From positions 1 to 38,670 of the forward strand of contig JAWLBM010000045.1 of the NCBI GenBank assembly GCA_041687675.1: 38,670 nucleotides of DNA. The letters run 5' to 3'. This DNA comes from JAWLBM01 sp041687675 (GTDB taxonomy: Bacteria; Pseudomonadota; Alphaproteobacteria; Rhizobiales; Pleomorphomonadaceae). The notes under the pieces were generated by a model. The model saw nothing but the letters and a program-made list of their open reading frames with translations. It did not search any database and had not been told where the DNA came from. Positions 27,521 to 35,761 of this stretch are shown here, piece by piece; position 1 is the stretch's first letter, and the number at the start of each line of letters is the position of its first letter. Both the position numbers and the translations under genes were made by a program.

Positions 27521-27785
27521 GTCATTCCGGCGAAAGCCGGACGCCAACCTGTCCCCGTCATCCGGGCGAAAACCGGGCGGCAACCCATCCCCGTTATCCC
27601 GGCGAAAGCCGGACGCCAACCCATCCCCATCCATCCCGGCGAAGGCCGGACGGCAACCCATCCGCGTCATCCCGGCGAAAGCCGGGCGCCAACCCATCCG
27701 CGTCATCCCGGCGAAAGCCGGGATCCATCACCTTACCGCTTTGATTCGGCAAGGGTTTCTGGATCCCGGCTTTCGCCGGGATGAC
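27521..27785. repeat. 36-bp tandem repeat array plus inverted terminal copy
   Basis: Five units of 36-37 bp start at 27521, 27557, 27593, 27629 and 27666, each GTCATCCCGGCGAAAGCCGG followed by a semi-conserved GCCAACCCATCC-type stretch. A sixth partial unit starts at 27702, and 27760-27785 is an inverted copy that can pair with it. The unit is the common alphaproteobacterial palindromic element, here tandemly amplified. The inverted pair may terminate the convergent prmA and recN transcripts. A reading frame through it gives a 12-residue repeat peptide and is not a gene. Confidence 0.9.
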
Positions 27786-27866
27786 GATTGACGGGACGGC
27801 GCCGGTCGGTGGACCCACGTCGGTCGGCGTCGTCCCCGGGATCTCGGCCTGACGGGGCGTTTCGCG

Positions 27867-29531
27867 TCAATGCCCCGCGATCAGCTGCTCCGCCGCGCGG
27901 CGGGCCTCCTCGGTGATGCGGGAACCGGCGAGCATGCGGGCGATCTCCTCGCGCCGCTCGGCCTCGCCGATGGGCGTCACCCGGGTGGCGACCCGCTCGC
28001 CGCCGTCCACCGCCTCCTTGGCGATCAGCAGGTGGCTGGCGGCCTTGGCGGCCACCTGCGGCGCATGGGTGACCGAGAGCACCTGGACGCCGGCCGACAG
28101 CCGGGCGAGGCGGGAGCCGATCGCCTCCGCCACGGCGCCGCCGACGCCGGTGTCGATCTCGTCGAACACCAGGGTCGGCGCCGAGCCCTTGTCGGCCAGC
28201 GACACCTTGAGGGCGAGCAGGAAGCGGGAGAGCTCGCCGCCGGAGGCGACCTTCATCATCGGCCCGGGCCGGGTGCCCGGGTTGGTCTCAACCCAGAACT
28301 CGATGGTGTCGATGCCGTCCGGGCCGCGGTCCTCCGGCGCGGCGGCCTGGGTGACGATGAAGCGGGCGCGCTCGAGCCTCAGGGCCGGCAGTTCCGCCGT
28401 CACCGCGCCCTCCAGCCGCCGGGCGGCCTCGGCGCGGGCCGTGCTGAGCCGGGCGGCCGCCGCGTCGTAGCCCTCGCGCGCCTCGACGGCCGCGCGGGCG
28501 AGGCCGGCGAGGCGGTCCTCGCCGGCGTCGAGGTCGGCGAGGTCGGCGGCCATGCGCGCGGCGAGTTCGGGGAGATCGTCCGGCTGCACGGAGTACTTCC
28601 GGGCGGCGGCGCGGATCGCGAACAGTCGCTCCTCGGTCTGCTCGAGCACGCGCGGGTCGTGATCGGCCTCGCGCACCGCGGCCTCGAGGCCCGCCCGGGC
28701 GTCCTCCAGCGCGTCGAGGGCGCCGGAGAGCACCTCGATCTGCGGGGCGACCAGCTCGGCCAGCTCGGGCTTGCGCTCCAGCCGGCGGACGAGGCCGGCG
28801 AGTTCCGGGATCGGCGAGCCGGCGCCGTTCAGCTGCTCGTAGGCTTCGCGGAGGTCCGTCGCGACCTTTTCGGTCCGCATCATGTGGTGGCGCCGCTCGG
28901 CGAGTTCGGCCTCCTCGCCGGCGAGGGGGGCGAGGGTGGAAAGCTCCTCCACCGAGGCGCGGAGGTAGTCCGCCTCCCGCCGCGCCGCCTCGATCCGCGC
29001 CGTCAGCGAGGCGAGCGCCTTTTCCGCCTCCCGCCAGGCCCGGTGGGCGGCGGCGACCGCGGCGGCCTCGGGGCCGAGCCCGCCGAAGGCGTCGATGAGG
29101 CTGCGGTGCTGGGCGGCGTCGACCAGGGCGCGGTCGTCGTGCTGGCCGTGGATCTCCACCAGCAGCGCGCCGAACTGGCGCAGCAGCCCGGCGCTCACCG
29201 CCTGGTCGTTGACGAAGGCGCGGGTCCGCCCGTCGGCGGTCTGCACCCGGCGCAGGATCAGCGGCCCGTCGTCGTCGATGTCGTTGTCGGCGAGGAGGCG
29301 CCGCACCGGGTGGGCGGCGTGCGGCTCGAACACCGCGGTGACCTGCCCCTGCTCGGCGCCATGGCGCACGAGCCCCGCGTCGCCGCGGCCGCCGAGGGCG
29401 AGGGAGAGGGCGTCGAGCAGGATCGACTTGCCGGCGCCCGTCTCGCCGGTGAGCACGGTCAGGCCGCCGGCGAATTCGATCTCGAGCCGCTCGATGAGCA
29501 CGATGTCACGGATCGCGAGGCTCTGCAGCAT
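27867..29531 (-). CDS. recN: DNA repair protein RecN
   Basis: A 554-residue SMC-like ATPase for double-strand break repair. The Walker A GETGAGKS is at 29-36, with LVEIHGQHDDRALVDAAQHRSLIDAFGG after the first ATPase half. Two antiparallel coiled-coil arms rich in Ala, Glu and Arg (about 160-380) follow. The C-terminal half carries the signature region SGGELSRFLLALK, Walker B LVFDEIDTGVGG and VLSVTHAPQVAA. The start lies 28 nt after the bamD stop, so the two are probably co-transcribed. It ends against the repeat array. Confidence 0.95.
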   Translation of the reverse strand: MLQSLAIRDIVLIERLEIEFAGGLTVLTGETGAGKSILLDALSLALGGRGDAGLVRHGAEQGQVTAVFEPHAAHPVRRLLADNDIDDDGPLILRRVQTADGRTRAFVNDQAVSAGLLRQFGALLVEIHGQHDDRALVDAAQHRSLIDAFGGLGPEAAAVAAAHRAWREAEKALASLTARIEAARREADYLRASVEELSTLAPLAGEEAELAERRHHMMRTEKVATDLREAYEQLNGAGSPIPELAGLVRRLERKPELAELVAPQIEVLSGALDALEDARAGLEAAVREADHDPRVLEQTEERLFAIRAAARKYSVQPDDLPELAARMAADLADLDAGEDRLAGLARAAVEAREGYDAAAARLSTARAEAARRLEGAVTAELPALRLERARFIVTQAAAPEDRGPDGIDTIEFWVETNPGTRPGPMMKVASGGELSRFLLALKVSLADKGSAPTLVFDEIDTGVGGAVAEAIGSRLARLSAGVQVLSVTHAPQVAAKAASHLLIAKEAVDGGERVATRVTPIGEAERREEIARMLAGSRITEEARRAAEQLIAGH

Positions 29532-29559
29532 GGGCCGCCTGCGCCCTTTCCCGCTTGGC

Positions 29560-30387
29560 TCAGAGCAGCGCCGCCTGGAACGCCTGGGAGATCCAGGAGC
29601 CGGTGTCCTCGCGAGGTTCGAGGCCCTGGGTGGCGAGCAGGGTGTAGGCGTCCTTGTACCAGCGGCTCTCCGGGTAGTTGTGGCCGAGCACCGCCGCGGC
29701 GGTCTGCGCCTCGCTGACGAGGCCCATCGCGTAGTAGGCCTCGGTCAGGCGCATCAGCGCCTCCTCGATGTGTCGGGTGGTCTGGAAGTCCTGCACCACC
29801 ACCTTGAAGCGGTTCACCGCGCCGATGTACTGGCGCCGGTTGAGGTAGTAGCGGCCGGTCTCCATCTCCTGGCCGGCCAGCTGGTCCCTGGCGATCTCGA
29901 TCTTCTTCTGGCCCTCGGCGGCGTAGGGGCTTTCCGGGTAGCGCTGGACGAGTTCGGCCATCGCCTGCAGCGCCTGGCGGGTCGCCCGCTGGTCGCGCGT
30001 CACGTCCGGGATCTGGTTGAAGTAGGACTGGCCGATCAGGAACTGGGCGTAGGCGGCGTCCTCGGAGCCCGGGTAGAGCGTCAGGTAGCGCTTGGCCGAG
30101 GTGACCGCCTCCTCGTAGTTGCCGCGCGTGTAGTTGGTGTAGGTGGTCATGATGAGCGACTTGCGCGCCCATTCGGAGTAGGGGTGCTGGGCATCCACCT
30201 CCTCGAACTTCTTCGTCGCCTCGGCGAGGTTGCCCTCGCGCATGTAGGCGATGCCGGCGTTGTAGGACTGCTCCGCCGGGATCTCCACGAAGGGCTCGAG
30301 CGGTTCGTCGGACGAGCATCCGGCGACGAGCCCGCCGGCGGAAAGTGTCGCGACGACGATCGCGGAACGAAGGAACGACTGCCTCAT
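29560..30387 (-). CDS. bamD: Outer membrane assembly lipoprotein BamD
   Basis: A 275-residue lipoprotein of the BAM complex that inserts outer-membrane beta-barrel proteins. The signal peptide ends in the lipobox LVAGC with Cys24. Five TPR-like helical repeats follow (for example AGIAYMREGNLAEATKKFEEVDAQHP, then NRRQYIGAVNRFKVVVQDF). Length matches the family. ATG at 30387 is used. The order lpxC, bamD, recN on one strand matches the block that normally follows ftsZ in related genomes. A 145-nt gap separates it from lpxC, with no clear promoter. Confidence 0.94.
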   Translation of the reverse strand: MRQSFLRSAIVVATLSAGGLVAGCSSDEPLEPFVEIPAEQSYNAGIAYMREGNLAEATKKFEEVDAQHPYSEWARKSLIMTTYTNYTRGNYEEAVTSAKRYLTLYPGSEDAAYAQFLIGQSYFNQIPDVTRDQRATRQALQAMAELVQRYPESPYAAEGQKKIEIARDQLAGQEMETGRYYLNRRQYIGAVNRFKVVVQDFQTTRHIEEALMRLTEAYYAMGLVSEAQTAAAVLGHNYPESRWYKDAYTLLATQGLEPREDTGSWISQAFQAALL

Positions 30388-30532
30388 GAGGACCCCATAG
30401 CGGCGCGGGACGGCGGCGATTCGGCCCCGTCCCGACGATCGGACGCAAGAACCCGACGCCTTCTATCGCAAACCGGCGCGACGCGCTACGTGCGCGCTGG
30501 TTTCGGCCGTTTTATGGCGCGAAGGGCCGGGA

Positions 30533-31462
30533 TCACGCCTTCGAGGGCGCGAACACCGGGGCGGGGGCGATGCCGGCGGCGAGGCTCTCGCGAGCCGGAG
30601 CCGGGGCGCGCACCACCTGGTAGGCGGAAGCGTCCGCGAACAGCGCCTTCAGCACCCGCCAGTTCATCCGGTGGCCGCCCTTGTAGGAGCGGAAGCGGCC
30701 GAGGATCGGCAGGCCGGCGAGGGCGAGGTCGCCGACCGCGTCCAGCGTCTTGTGGCGGACGAACTCGTCGCTCCAGCGCAGGCCCTCGGGGTTGAGGATG
30801 CGGTCGTCGCCGATCGCCACCGAGTTGTCGAGCGAGGAGCCCATGGCGTAGCCGAGCGTCCAGAGCTTCTCCACGTCGCGCATGAAGCCGAAGGTGCGGG
30901 CGCGGGAGAGCTCGCGCTCGAAGCCGACCGTGGAGAGGTCGAACACGCACGACTGCCGGCCGATCAGCGGCGAGGAGAAGTCGATGGTGACGTCGTAGCG
31001 GGTGCCGTCGAAGGGCGACAGCTCGGAGAAGGCGTCGCCCTCGTCCACCCGCACCGTCTTCAGGATGCGGATCGCCTTGCGGGTCGCGCGCAGCGTCCGC
31101 AGGCCCGCCTCGGCGATCGCGTCCATGAAGCGGTCCGAGCAGCCGTCGAGGATCGGCATCTCCGGACCGTCGATCTCGACGATGGCGTTGTCGATGCCGG
31201 AGGCGCGCAGCGCCGCCATCATGTGCTCGATGGTGGCGACCGTGGCGCCGTCGCGGCCGATGACGGTGCAAAGCTCCGTCGCCACCACGTTCGACCACAG
31301 CGCCGGGATCTCCACGTCGAGGTCCGTGCGCAGGAAGACGATGCCGCGCTCGGCGTCGGCCGGGCAGAGGGTCACGGTGGCTGGCTTGCCGGAGTGGACG
31401 CCCACGCCCGTCAGGGAGACGCGACGGGCAAGGGTGGTCTCTTTGCCGAGGCTCTGATGCAT
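30533..31462 (-). CDS. lpxC: UDP-3-O-acyl-N-acetylglucosamine deacetylase LpxC
   Basis: A 309-residue zinc deacetylase, the committed step of lipid A synthesis in the cytoplasm. Zinc and catalytic residues are visible in TIEHMMAALRASGIDNA (Glu-His), the HKTLDAVGDL motif (His and Asp) and KGGHRMN (His). The paired domains and the C-terminal Ala/Pro tail fit the family. I take ATG at 31462 because KETTLARRVSLTGVGVHSGK then aligns with known LpxC N-termini; a GTG at 31519 would add 19 residues. Its distance from ftsZ and reverse orientation are unusual. Confidence 0.94.
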   Translation of the reverse strand: MHQSLGKETTLARRVSLTGVGVHSGKPATVTLCPADAERGIVFLRTDLDVEIPALWSNVVATELCTVIGRDGATVATIEHMMAALRASGIDNAIVEIDGPEMPILDGCSDRFMDAIAEAGLRTLRATRKAIRILKTVRVDEGDAFSELSPFDGTRYDVTIDFSSPLIGRQSCVFDLSTVGFERELSRARTFGFMRDVEKLWTLGYAMGSSLDNSVAIGDDRILNPEGLRWSDEFVRHKTLDAVGDLALAGLPILGRFRSYKGGHRMNWRVLKALFADASAYQVVRAPAPARESLAAGIAPAPVFAPSKA

Positions 31463-31777
31463 CACGACGGTACGCTTCCCCCAGGATCCCGGCCGATACG
31501 CCGCCGGGACCGAACTCACACGGGCGCGCCGGCCCAGACTCGGGTCAGGATCGCCCCGAATTCTTCAGCAGCCATTAATCACACCGGGCCGTCGCCTGAA
31601 AAATCAAGGATTGTTACGCCGTGTTACGGTAGCCCGTTGTGGAGTCACGCGATTCCGAAACGGGACGGGCGACCGCGGCTAAGCCTCTGGCCGCCTTGAA
31701 CTCCGGATGCGCCCCCTCGCCCTCCCCGTCTTCCGCGGGAGGCGGGGCGGCGGCCGGGCACGGCCCGCGGGGAGGCC
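31463..31777 (-). promoter_or_regulatory. lpxC upstream region with 10-bp direct repeat
   Basis: 315 nt between pepP and lpxC. On the lpxC strand, CTTGAT (31608-31603) could be a -35, followed about 19 nt later by TGTGATTAAT (31583-31574) as a poor -10. Just upstream of it are two TGTTACG words (31612-31618 and 31622-31628, plus strand) at an exact 10-bp step, a possible activator site. The part nearest pepP (31680-31777) is GC-rich and I see nothing definite in it. Confidence 0.35.
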
Positions 31778-33592
31778 TCACAGCGGCAGGGTGGCGGCCT
31801 CCAGCCATTCCCGGTCGGCGGGGTCGGTGATTCGCGGGCCGATCCTCTCGCGCACCTCGGCATGGTAGCCGTCGAGCCAGGCGCGCTCCTCGGGCAGGAG
31901 CAGCGCGGGCTCGACCAGGCGGCGGTCGATCGGGGCGAAGGTGATGGTCTCGAAGCCCATCATCGGCTTGTCGCCGCCCTCGATCTCCGCGGGCTCGGTC
32001 ACCACCACCAGCGTCTCGATGCGGATGCCGAAGGCGCCCTCGCGGTAGTAGCCGGGCTCGTTGGAGAGGATCATGCCCGGCTCCAGCGCCACGTCGCCGG
32101 TCTTGGAGATCCGCTGCGGCCCCTCGTGGACCGAAAGGTAGACGCCGACGCCGTGGCCGGTGCCGTGGTTGAAGTCGAGCCCGGCCTGCCACAGCGCGAT
32201 GCGGGCCAGCGTGTCGAGCTGGGCGCCGGTGGTGCCCTTGGGGAAGCGCGCGCGGGAGACGGCGATGTGGCCCTTCAGCACCCGGGTGAAGCGGTCGCGC
32301 ATCTCCGCGGTCGGCGTGCCGACGATCACCGTGCGGGTGATGTCGGTGGTGCCGTCCTCGTACTGGCCGCCCGAATCGATCAGGTAGATCTCGTCCCGGC
32401 GGATCGGCCGGTTGGACTGCGGGCCGACGTGGTAGTGCGGCAGCGCGGCGTTGGGGCCGGCGGCGGAGATGGTGTCGAAGGAAAGGTCCTTCAGCGCCCC
32501 GGTGTCGCGGCGGAAGCGCTCCAGCGCCTCGGCGGCGGCGATCTCGTCGAGGCCGCCCTCTGGCGCCTCGCGGTCCAGCCAGGCGAGGAAGCGCACCATG
32601 GCGGCGCCGTCGCGCAGGTGCGCCTCGCGGGTGCCGGCGAGTTCGGCGGCGTTCTTGCGCGCCTTCGGCAGCGCCACCGGGTCGCGCCCCGCGACCACGG
32701 TGCCGCCGCTGTCGGCGACGAGGTGGGCGATGCGGGCGGCGGAGCCGGCGCGGTCGACCAGCACCTTGCGGCCCGCCTTGCCGAGCGCCTCGATGGCGCC
32801 CTCCAGCTCCACCGGCTCGCAGATGTCGACCTCCGGCTCCAGCGCGTCGCGGACGGTGTTGGAGAGCTTGCGGCCGTCGATGAAGAGCTGCGGCCGGCCC
32901 TCGGTGCGGACGATGCCGAAGGAGAGCGGCAGCGGCGCGCGCGGCACGTCGGAGCCGCGGACGTTGAGGAGCCAGGCGATCGAATCGGGCTGCGTCAGCA
33001 CCGCCGCGTCGGCGCCGGCCTCGGCGACGGCGGCGGCGACGCGGGCGATCTTCGCCGCCCGGTCCTCGCCGGCGAGCCGGTCAGGGTGGAGCGCGACGAG
33101 GCCCAGCGGCGACTCCGGCCGGTCGGTCCAGACCGCGTCGACCGGGTTGTCCTCCACCGCAATGAGCCGCGCGCCGGCCTCCTCCAGCGCCTTGGCGTAG
33201 CGCTCGGCCTCGGCGACGGTGTGCAGCCAGGGATCGTAGCCGATCGCGGCGCCGCGCCGGACGATGCCCTTCAGCCACTTCGCCGGCGGCTCGTCGGTGA
33301 CGTCGCGCGGGGTGAAGACGGCGGTGTCGACCTGCTGGCGCACCTGCAGGGTGTAGCGCCCGTCGACGAACACCGAGGCCTCGTCCTTCAGCACCACGCA
33401 GAGGCCCGCCGACCCGGCGAAGCCGGTCAGCCACTTCAGCCGCCGCGCCGAGGCGGGGATGTATTCGCCCTGGTGCTCGTCCGAGAGCGGCACCAGGAAC
33501 CCCTCCATCCCCCGCCGCTCCAACTCCTCCCTGAGCGCCCGCACCCGGATCGCCCCGGTGGATTCCTCATGGATGTCGGCGGGCGTGGACAT
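31778..33592 (-). CDS. pepP: Xaa-Pro aminopeptidase (M24B family)
   Basis: A 604-residue eukaryote-like aminopeptidase P that removes N-terminal residues preceding proline. Two creatinase-like N-terminal domains (about 1-310) precede a pita-bread catalytic domain. The five metal ligands are visible: the two Asp in DSGGQYEDGTTDITRT, His in GTGHGVGVYLSVHEG, and Glu in LSNEPGYY and GIRIETLV. The C-terminal stretch (about 535-604) is the extra domain seen in the long form. ATG at 33592 has GGAGG 8 nt upstream. It is cytoplasmic, with no signal peptide. Confidence 0.94.
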   Translation of the reverse strand: MSTPADIHEESTGAIRVRALREELERRGMEGFLVPLSDEHQGEYIPASARRLKWLTGFAGSAGLCVVLKDEASVFVDGRYTLQVRQQVDTAVFTPRDVTDEPPAKWLKGIVRRGAAIGYDPWLHTVAEAERYAKALEEAGARLIAVEDNPVDAVWTDRPESPLGLVALHPDRLAGEDRAAKIARVAAAVAEAGADAAVLTQPDSIAWLLNVRGSDVPRAPLPLSFGIVRTEGRPQLFIDGRKLSNTVRDALEPEVDICEPVELEGAIEALGKAGRKVLVDRAGSAARIAHLVADSGGTVVAGRDPVALPKARKNAAELAGTREAHLRDGAAMVRFLAWLDREAPEGGLDEIAAAEALERFRRDTGALKDLSFDTISAAGPNAALPHYHVGPQSNRPIRRDEIYLIDSGGQYEDGTTDITRTVIVGTPTAEMRDRFTRVLKGHIAVSRARFPKGTTGAQLDTLARIALWQAGLDFNHGTGHGVGVYLSVHEGPQRISKTGDVALEPGMILSNEPGYYREGAFGIRIETLVVVTEPAEIEGGDKPMMGFETITFAPIDRRLVEPALLLPEERAWLDGYHAEVRERIGPRITDPADREWLEAATLPL

Positions 33593-33701
33593 GGAAAGGG
33601 CCTCCGCGGGGGAATGGGAGGGGACTGAAGCGCGGGGGGCGGGGGCGGGTCAAGGGGGAGGGGGAGTGACAGAGCGGAAAGCGGGTGGAGACGAGCCGAA
33701 G

Positions 33702-33808
33702 TTGTTGGTATGCATCATACTGTATATGTTGACTATTCTCCTGAATCAGGTTGCATCTTGACCCTAGATGACTCGTTGATGAACGGCTAGAGTCGCACCT
33801 TCTGGAGG
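33702..33808 (+). promoter_or_regulatory. Putative promoter and dyads before the AlbA_2 gene
   Basis: An AT-rich stretch carries TTGTTG (33702) with TATATG (33723), and TTGACT (33729) without a good -10. Two perfect dyads are present: GTATG-CAT-CATAC (33708-33720) and CCTGA-A-TCAGG (33740-33750). They may be operators, possibly for the DNA-binding product of the gene itself. GGAGG (33804-33808) is its ribosome-binding site. Confidence 0.35.
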
Positions 33809-33812
33809 CGAC

Positions 33813-35699
33813 ATGGCTATTAGCGCTAAGTCAGCTCGCGACTTGATCCGCGAGTTGAACGACACTGATGAGACCGAGAGCTTGGAGGCAAAAGCCCTCT
33901 CGGGGAACCAGCTTGGGAACTCTGTATTCGAAACAATTTGTTCGCTGTCCAATGAGCCTGATCTAGGTGGCGGCACAATTCTACTCGGGGTCCAAAAAGA
34001 GGAGGATTCGCTATTCCCCCTCTATCGTGCTGCCGGGGTAAAGGATGTTGACAAGATATTTAATGATGTTTCTACGGGCTGCGCCTCTCGCTTCAATATT
34101 CCTGTTCGGGTTGATTTAGAACAAGAAGTGGTTGACGGGAAAGTGGTCATCCGCATTGATGTCGCGGAGCTGCTTCACTCGCAAAAGCCCCTATACTTTA
34201 AGCAAATGGGTTTGCCCCGCGGAGCTTTCAGGCGAATAGGGTCGACCGACCAACATTGCACCGATGACGATCTGACTGCCTTCTTTCAGACCAAGGCACA
34301 TGACCCCTATGATGGTTCCATCATTGAGGAGGCATCGTGGGATGACATGGACGATGCCGCCATAGAAAGCTATCGGCGGGCCCGATCTGAAGTCAACCCA
34401 CTAGCGGAGGAACTAAACTGGTCTAACGTGGACGTACTACACTCCCTAGGCTGCATTAAGAAAGTCAAGGAGGAGATTCGTATTACGGCCACGGGCCTTG
34501 TTGTGTTCGGAAAAGTGGCCGCGCTGAGACGAATCCGACCGGCATTGCGGGTCGATTACGTTCGTGTGCCGGGTAAGGAATGGGTGCCGGACGTCGATCA
34601 TCGTTTCGATTCGGTGGACATGAGAGGCCCATTGATGACGCTTGTTGGACGTGTGATCACCACCGTCCTCGATGACATCCCCAAGGCCTTCCGTGTGGAG
34701 GAAGGAAACAGCCAGCGGACCGATATGCCAATTATTCCAGCCCGCGTCATTCGTGAGGCTGTTGTCAACTCGCTCATGCACCGGAATTATCAGTTCAACC
34801 AGCCGGTCCAGATAATCAGGTACTCCAACCGTATCGAGATCCGGAACCCTGGCTACTCTCTAAAGTCTCAGGACCGATTTGATGATCCTGGCTCCGCAAT
34901 CCGGAACCCGCATATATCCGAGATACTTCACGAGACACGATACGCGGAAACCAAGGGCAGCGGCATCCGCGTCATGCGCGAGAAGATGTCCCAAATGGGG
35001 CTATCCGAACCGACATTTATATCGAACCGCGACAGCGATGAATTTCATGCCGTTTTTTTGTTTCACCACTTCCTGAACGAGTCGGACTGGCATTGGCTGT
35101 CTCTCTTTAAGTCCTACCAACTAAACGAAGAGCAGATGCGAGCGCTAATTTTCGTGCGCGAGATGGGGGCGATCGACAACTCCTCGTTCCGCCACGTGGT
35201 AAAGCTCGACACACTCGCAGCGAGTATGCATCTGAGAAAACTGAAGGAGCATGGGCTTCTCGTTAGCAAGGGTAGCGGTTCGCGCACCTACTACGAGCCC
35301 GGGAAGCGATACCACGAAGCGATTGCAACGCAAGAGGACCCTGTTAATGGGCATGATAGCATGCATGCTAATCTCACTGGCATGCATGCTAAGGAGGGAA
35401 CCCCGCTTTTTCGCGAGATAATGAGTCGATTCCCTTCCGAGCTCCAGATGAAGATATTCCTGCTGAGTAAAAGAATCGAACCGAGCGCAGCAGAAAGGCT
35501 TATCCTTGATATGTGTAAAGCACGTCCGATGTCGGCGGACGAAATCGCAATGGTGCTACGCCGGACGAAACAATACGTATCGAATAAGTACCTATACAAA
35601 ATGGTCAAGGCGGGCAAATTGCACTACGTTTTTCCAGGGATGGTGAAGCACCCTGCTCAGCGCTATATCATCGCACCTTCGGCCGAGGAGGAGGACTGA
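33813..35699 (+). CDS. Schlafen/AlbA_2 and HATPase_c_4 domain protein, putative DNA-binding regulator or defence protein
   Basis: A 628-residue protein of the COG2865-like group. Residues about 15-145 form a Schlafen AlbA_2 domain (ESLEAKAL, then GGGTILLGVQKEED and a basic GLPRGAFRRIGSTD). About 295-400 form the HATPase_c_4 region with REAVVNSLMHRNY, IEIRNPGY and ETKGSGIRVMREKM. A winged-helix-like segment (about 430-490) follows, then a linker with a duplicated MHA motif (about 515-525), and a C-terminal winged helix (about 570-625). ATG at 33813 has GGAGG 4 nt upstream. Relatives are often annotated as transcriptional regulators or RecG-like and occur in mobile or defence islands; the true activity is not established. 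Codon use is foreign to the window. Confidence 0.85.
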   Translation: MAISAKSARDLIRELNDTDETESLEAKALSGNQLGNSVFETICSLSNEPDLGGGTILLGVQKEEDSLFPLYRAAGVKDVDKIFNDVSTGCASRFNIPVRVDLEQEVVDGKVVIRIDVAELLHSQKPLYFKQMGLPRGAFRRIGSTDQHCTDDDLTAFFQTKAHDPYDGSIIEEASWDDMDDAAIESYRRARSEVNPLAEELNWSNVDVLHSLGCIKKVKEEIRITATGLVVFGKVAALRRIRPALRVDYVRVPGKEWVPDVDHRFDSVDMRGPLMTLVGRVITTVLDDIPKAFRVEEGNSQRTDMPIIPARVIREAVVNSLMHRNYQFNQPVQIIRYSNRIEIRNPGYSLKSQDRFDDPGSAIRNPHISEILHETRYAETKGSGIRVMREKMSQMGLSEPTFISNRDSDEFHAVFLFHHFLNESDWHWLSLFKSYQLNEEQMRALIFVREMGAIDNSSFRHVVKLDTLAASMHLRKLKEHGLLVSKGSGSRTYYEPGKRYHEAIATQEDPVNGHDSMHANLTGMHAKEGTPLFREIMSRFPSELQMKIFLLSKRIEPSAAERLILDMCKARPMSADEIAMVLRRTKQYVSNKYLYKMVKAGKLHYVFPGMVKHPAQRYIIAPSAEEED

Positions 35700-35761
35700 T
35701 GGCGCATGGGCGGATCGAGGAGTTCACCCGGCCTGCAGGCGGGAGTTAAGACGGGTCCGGG

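Noticed and set aside
27521..27785. CRISPR-like periodic array
   Set aside because: The whole 36-bp unit is conserved, with no unique spacers, and units match the common dispersed alphaproteobacterial palindrome. No cas genes are nearby.
27481..27791. Reading frame giving a repeated Pro-Ala-Lys-Ala-Gly type peptide
   Set aside because: It arises from translating the 36-bp repeats (period divisible by three); no start signal or family similarity.
31463..31519. Longer LpxC from GTG at 31519
   Set aside because: It would add 19 residues with no counterpart in the family; ATG at 31462 gives the expected N-terminus. Not fully excluded.
33813..35699. ATP-dependent helicase RecG
   Set aside because: Although relatives are sometimes labelled RecG-like, no helicase Walker A or DEAD-box motifs are present; only AlbA_2, HATPase_c_4 and winged-helix features are seen.
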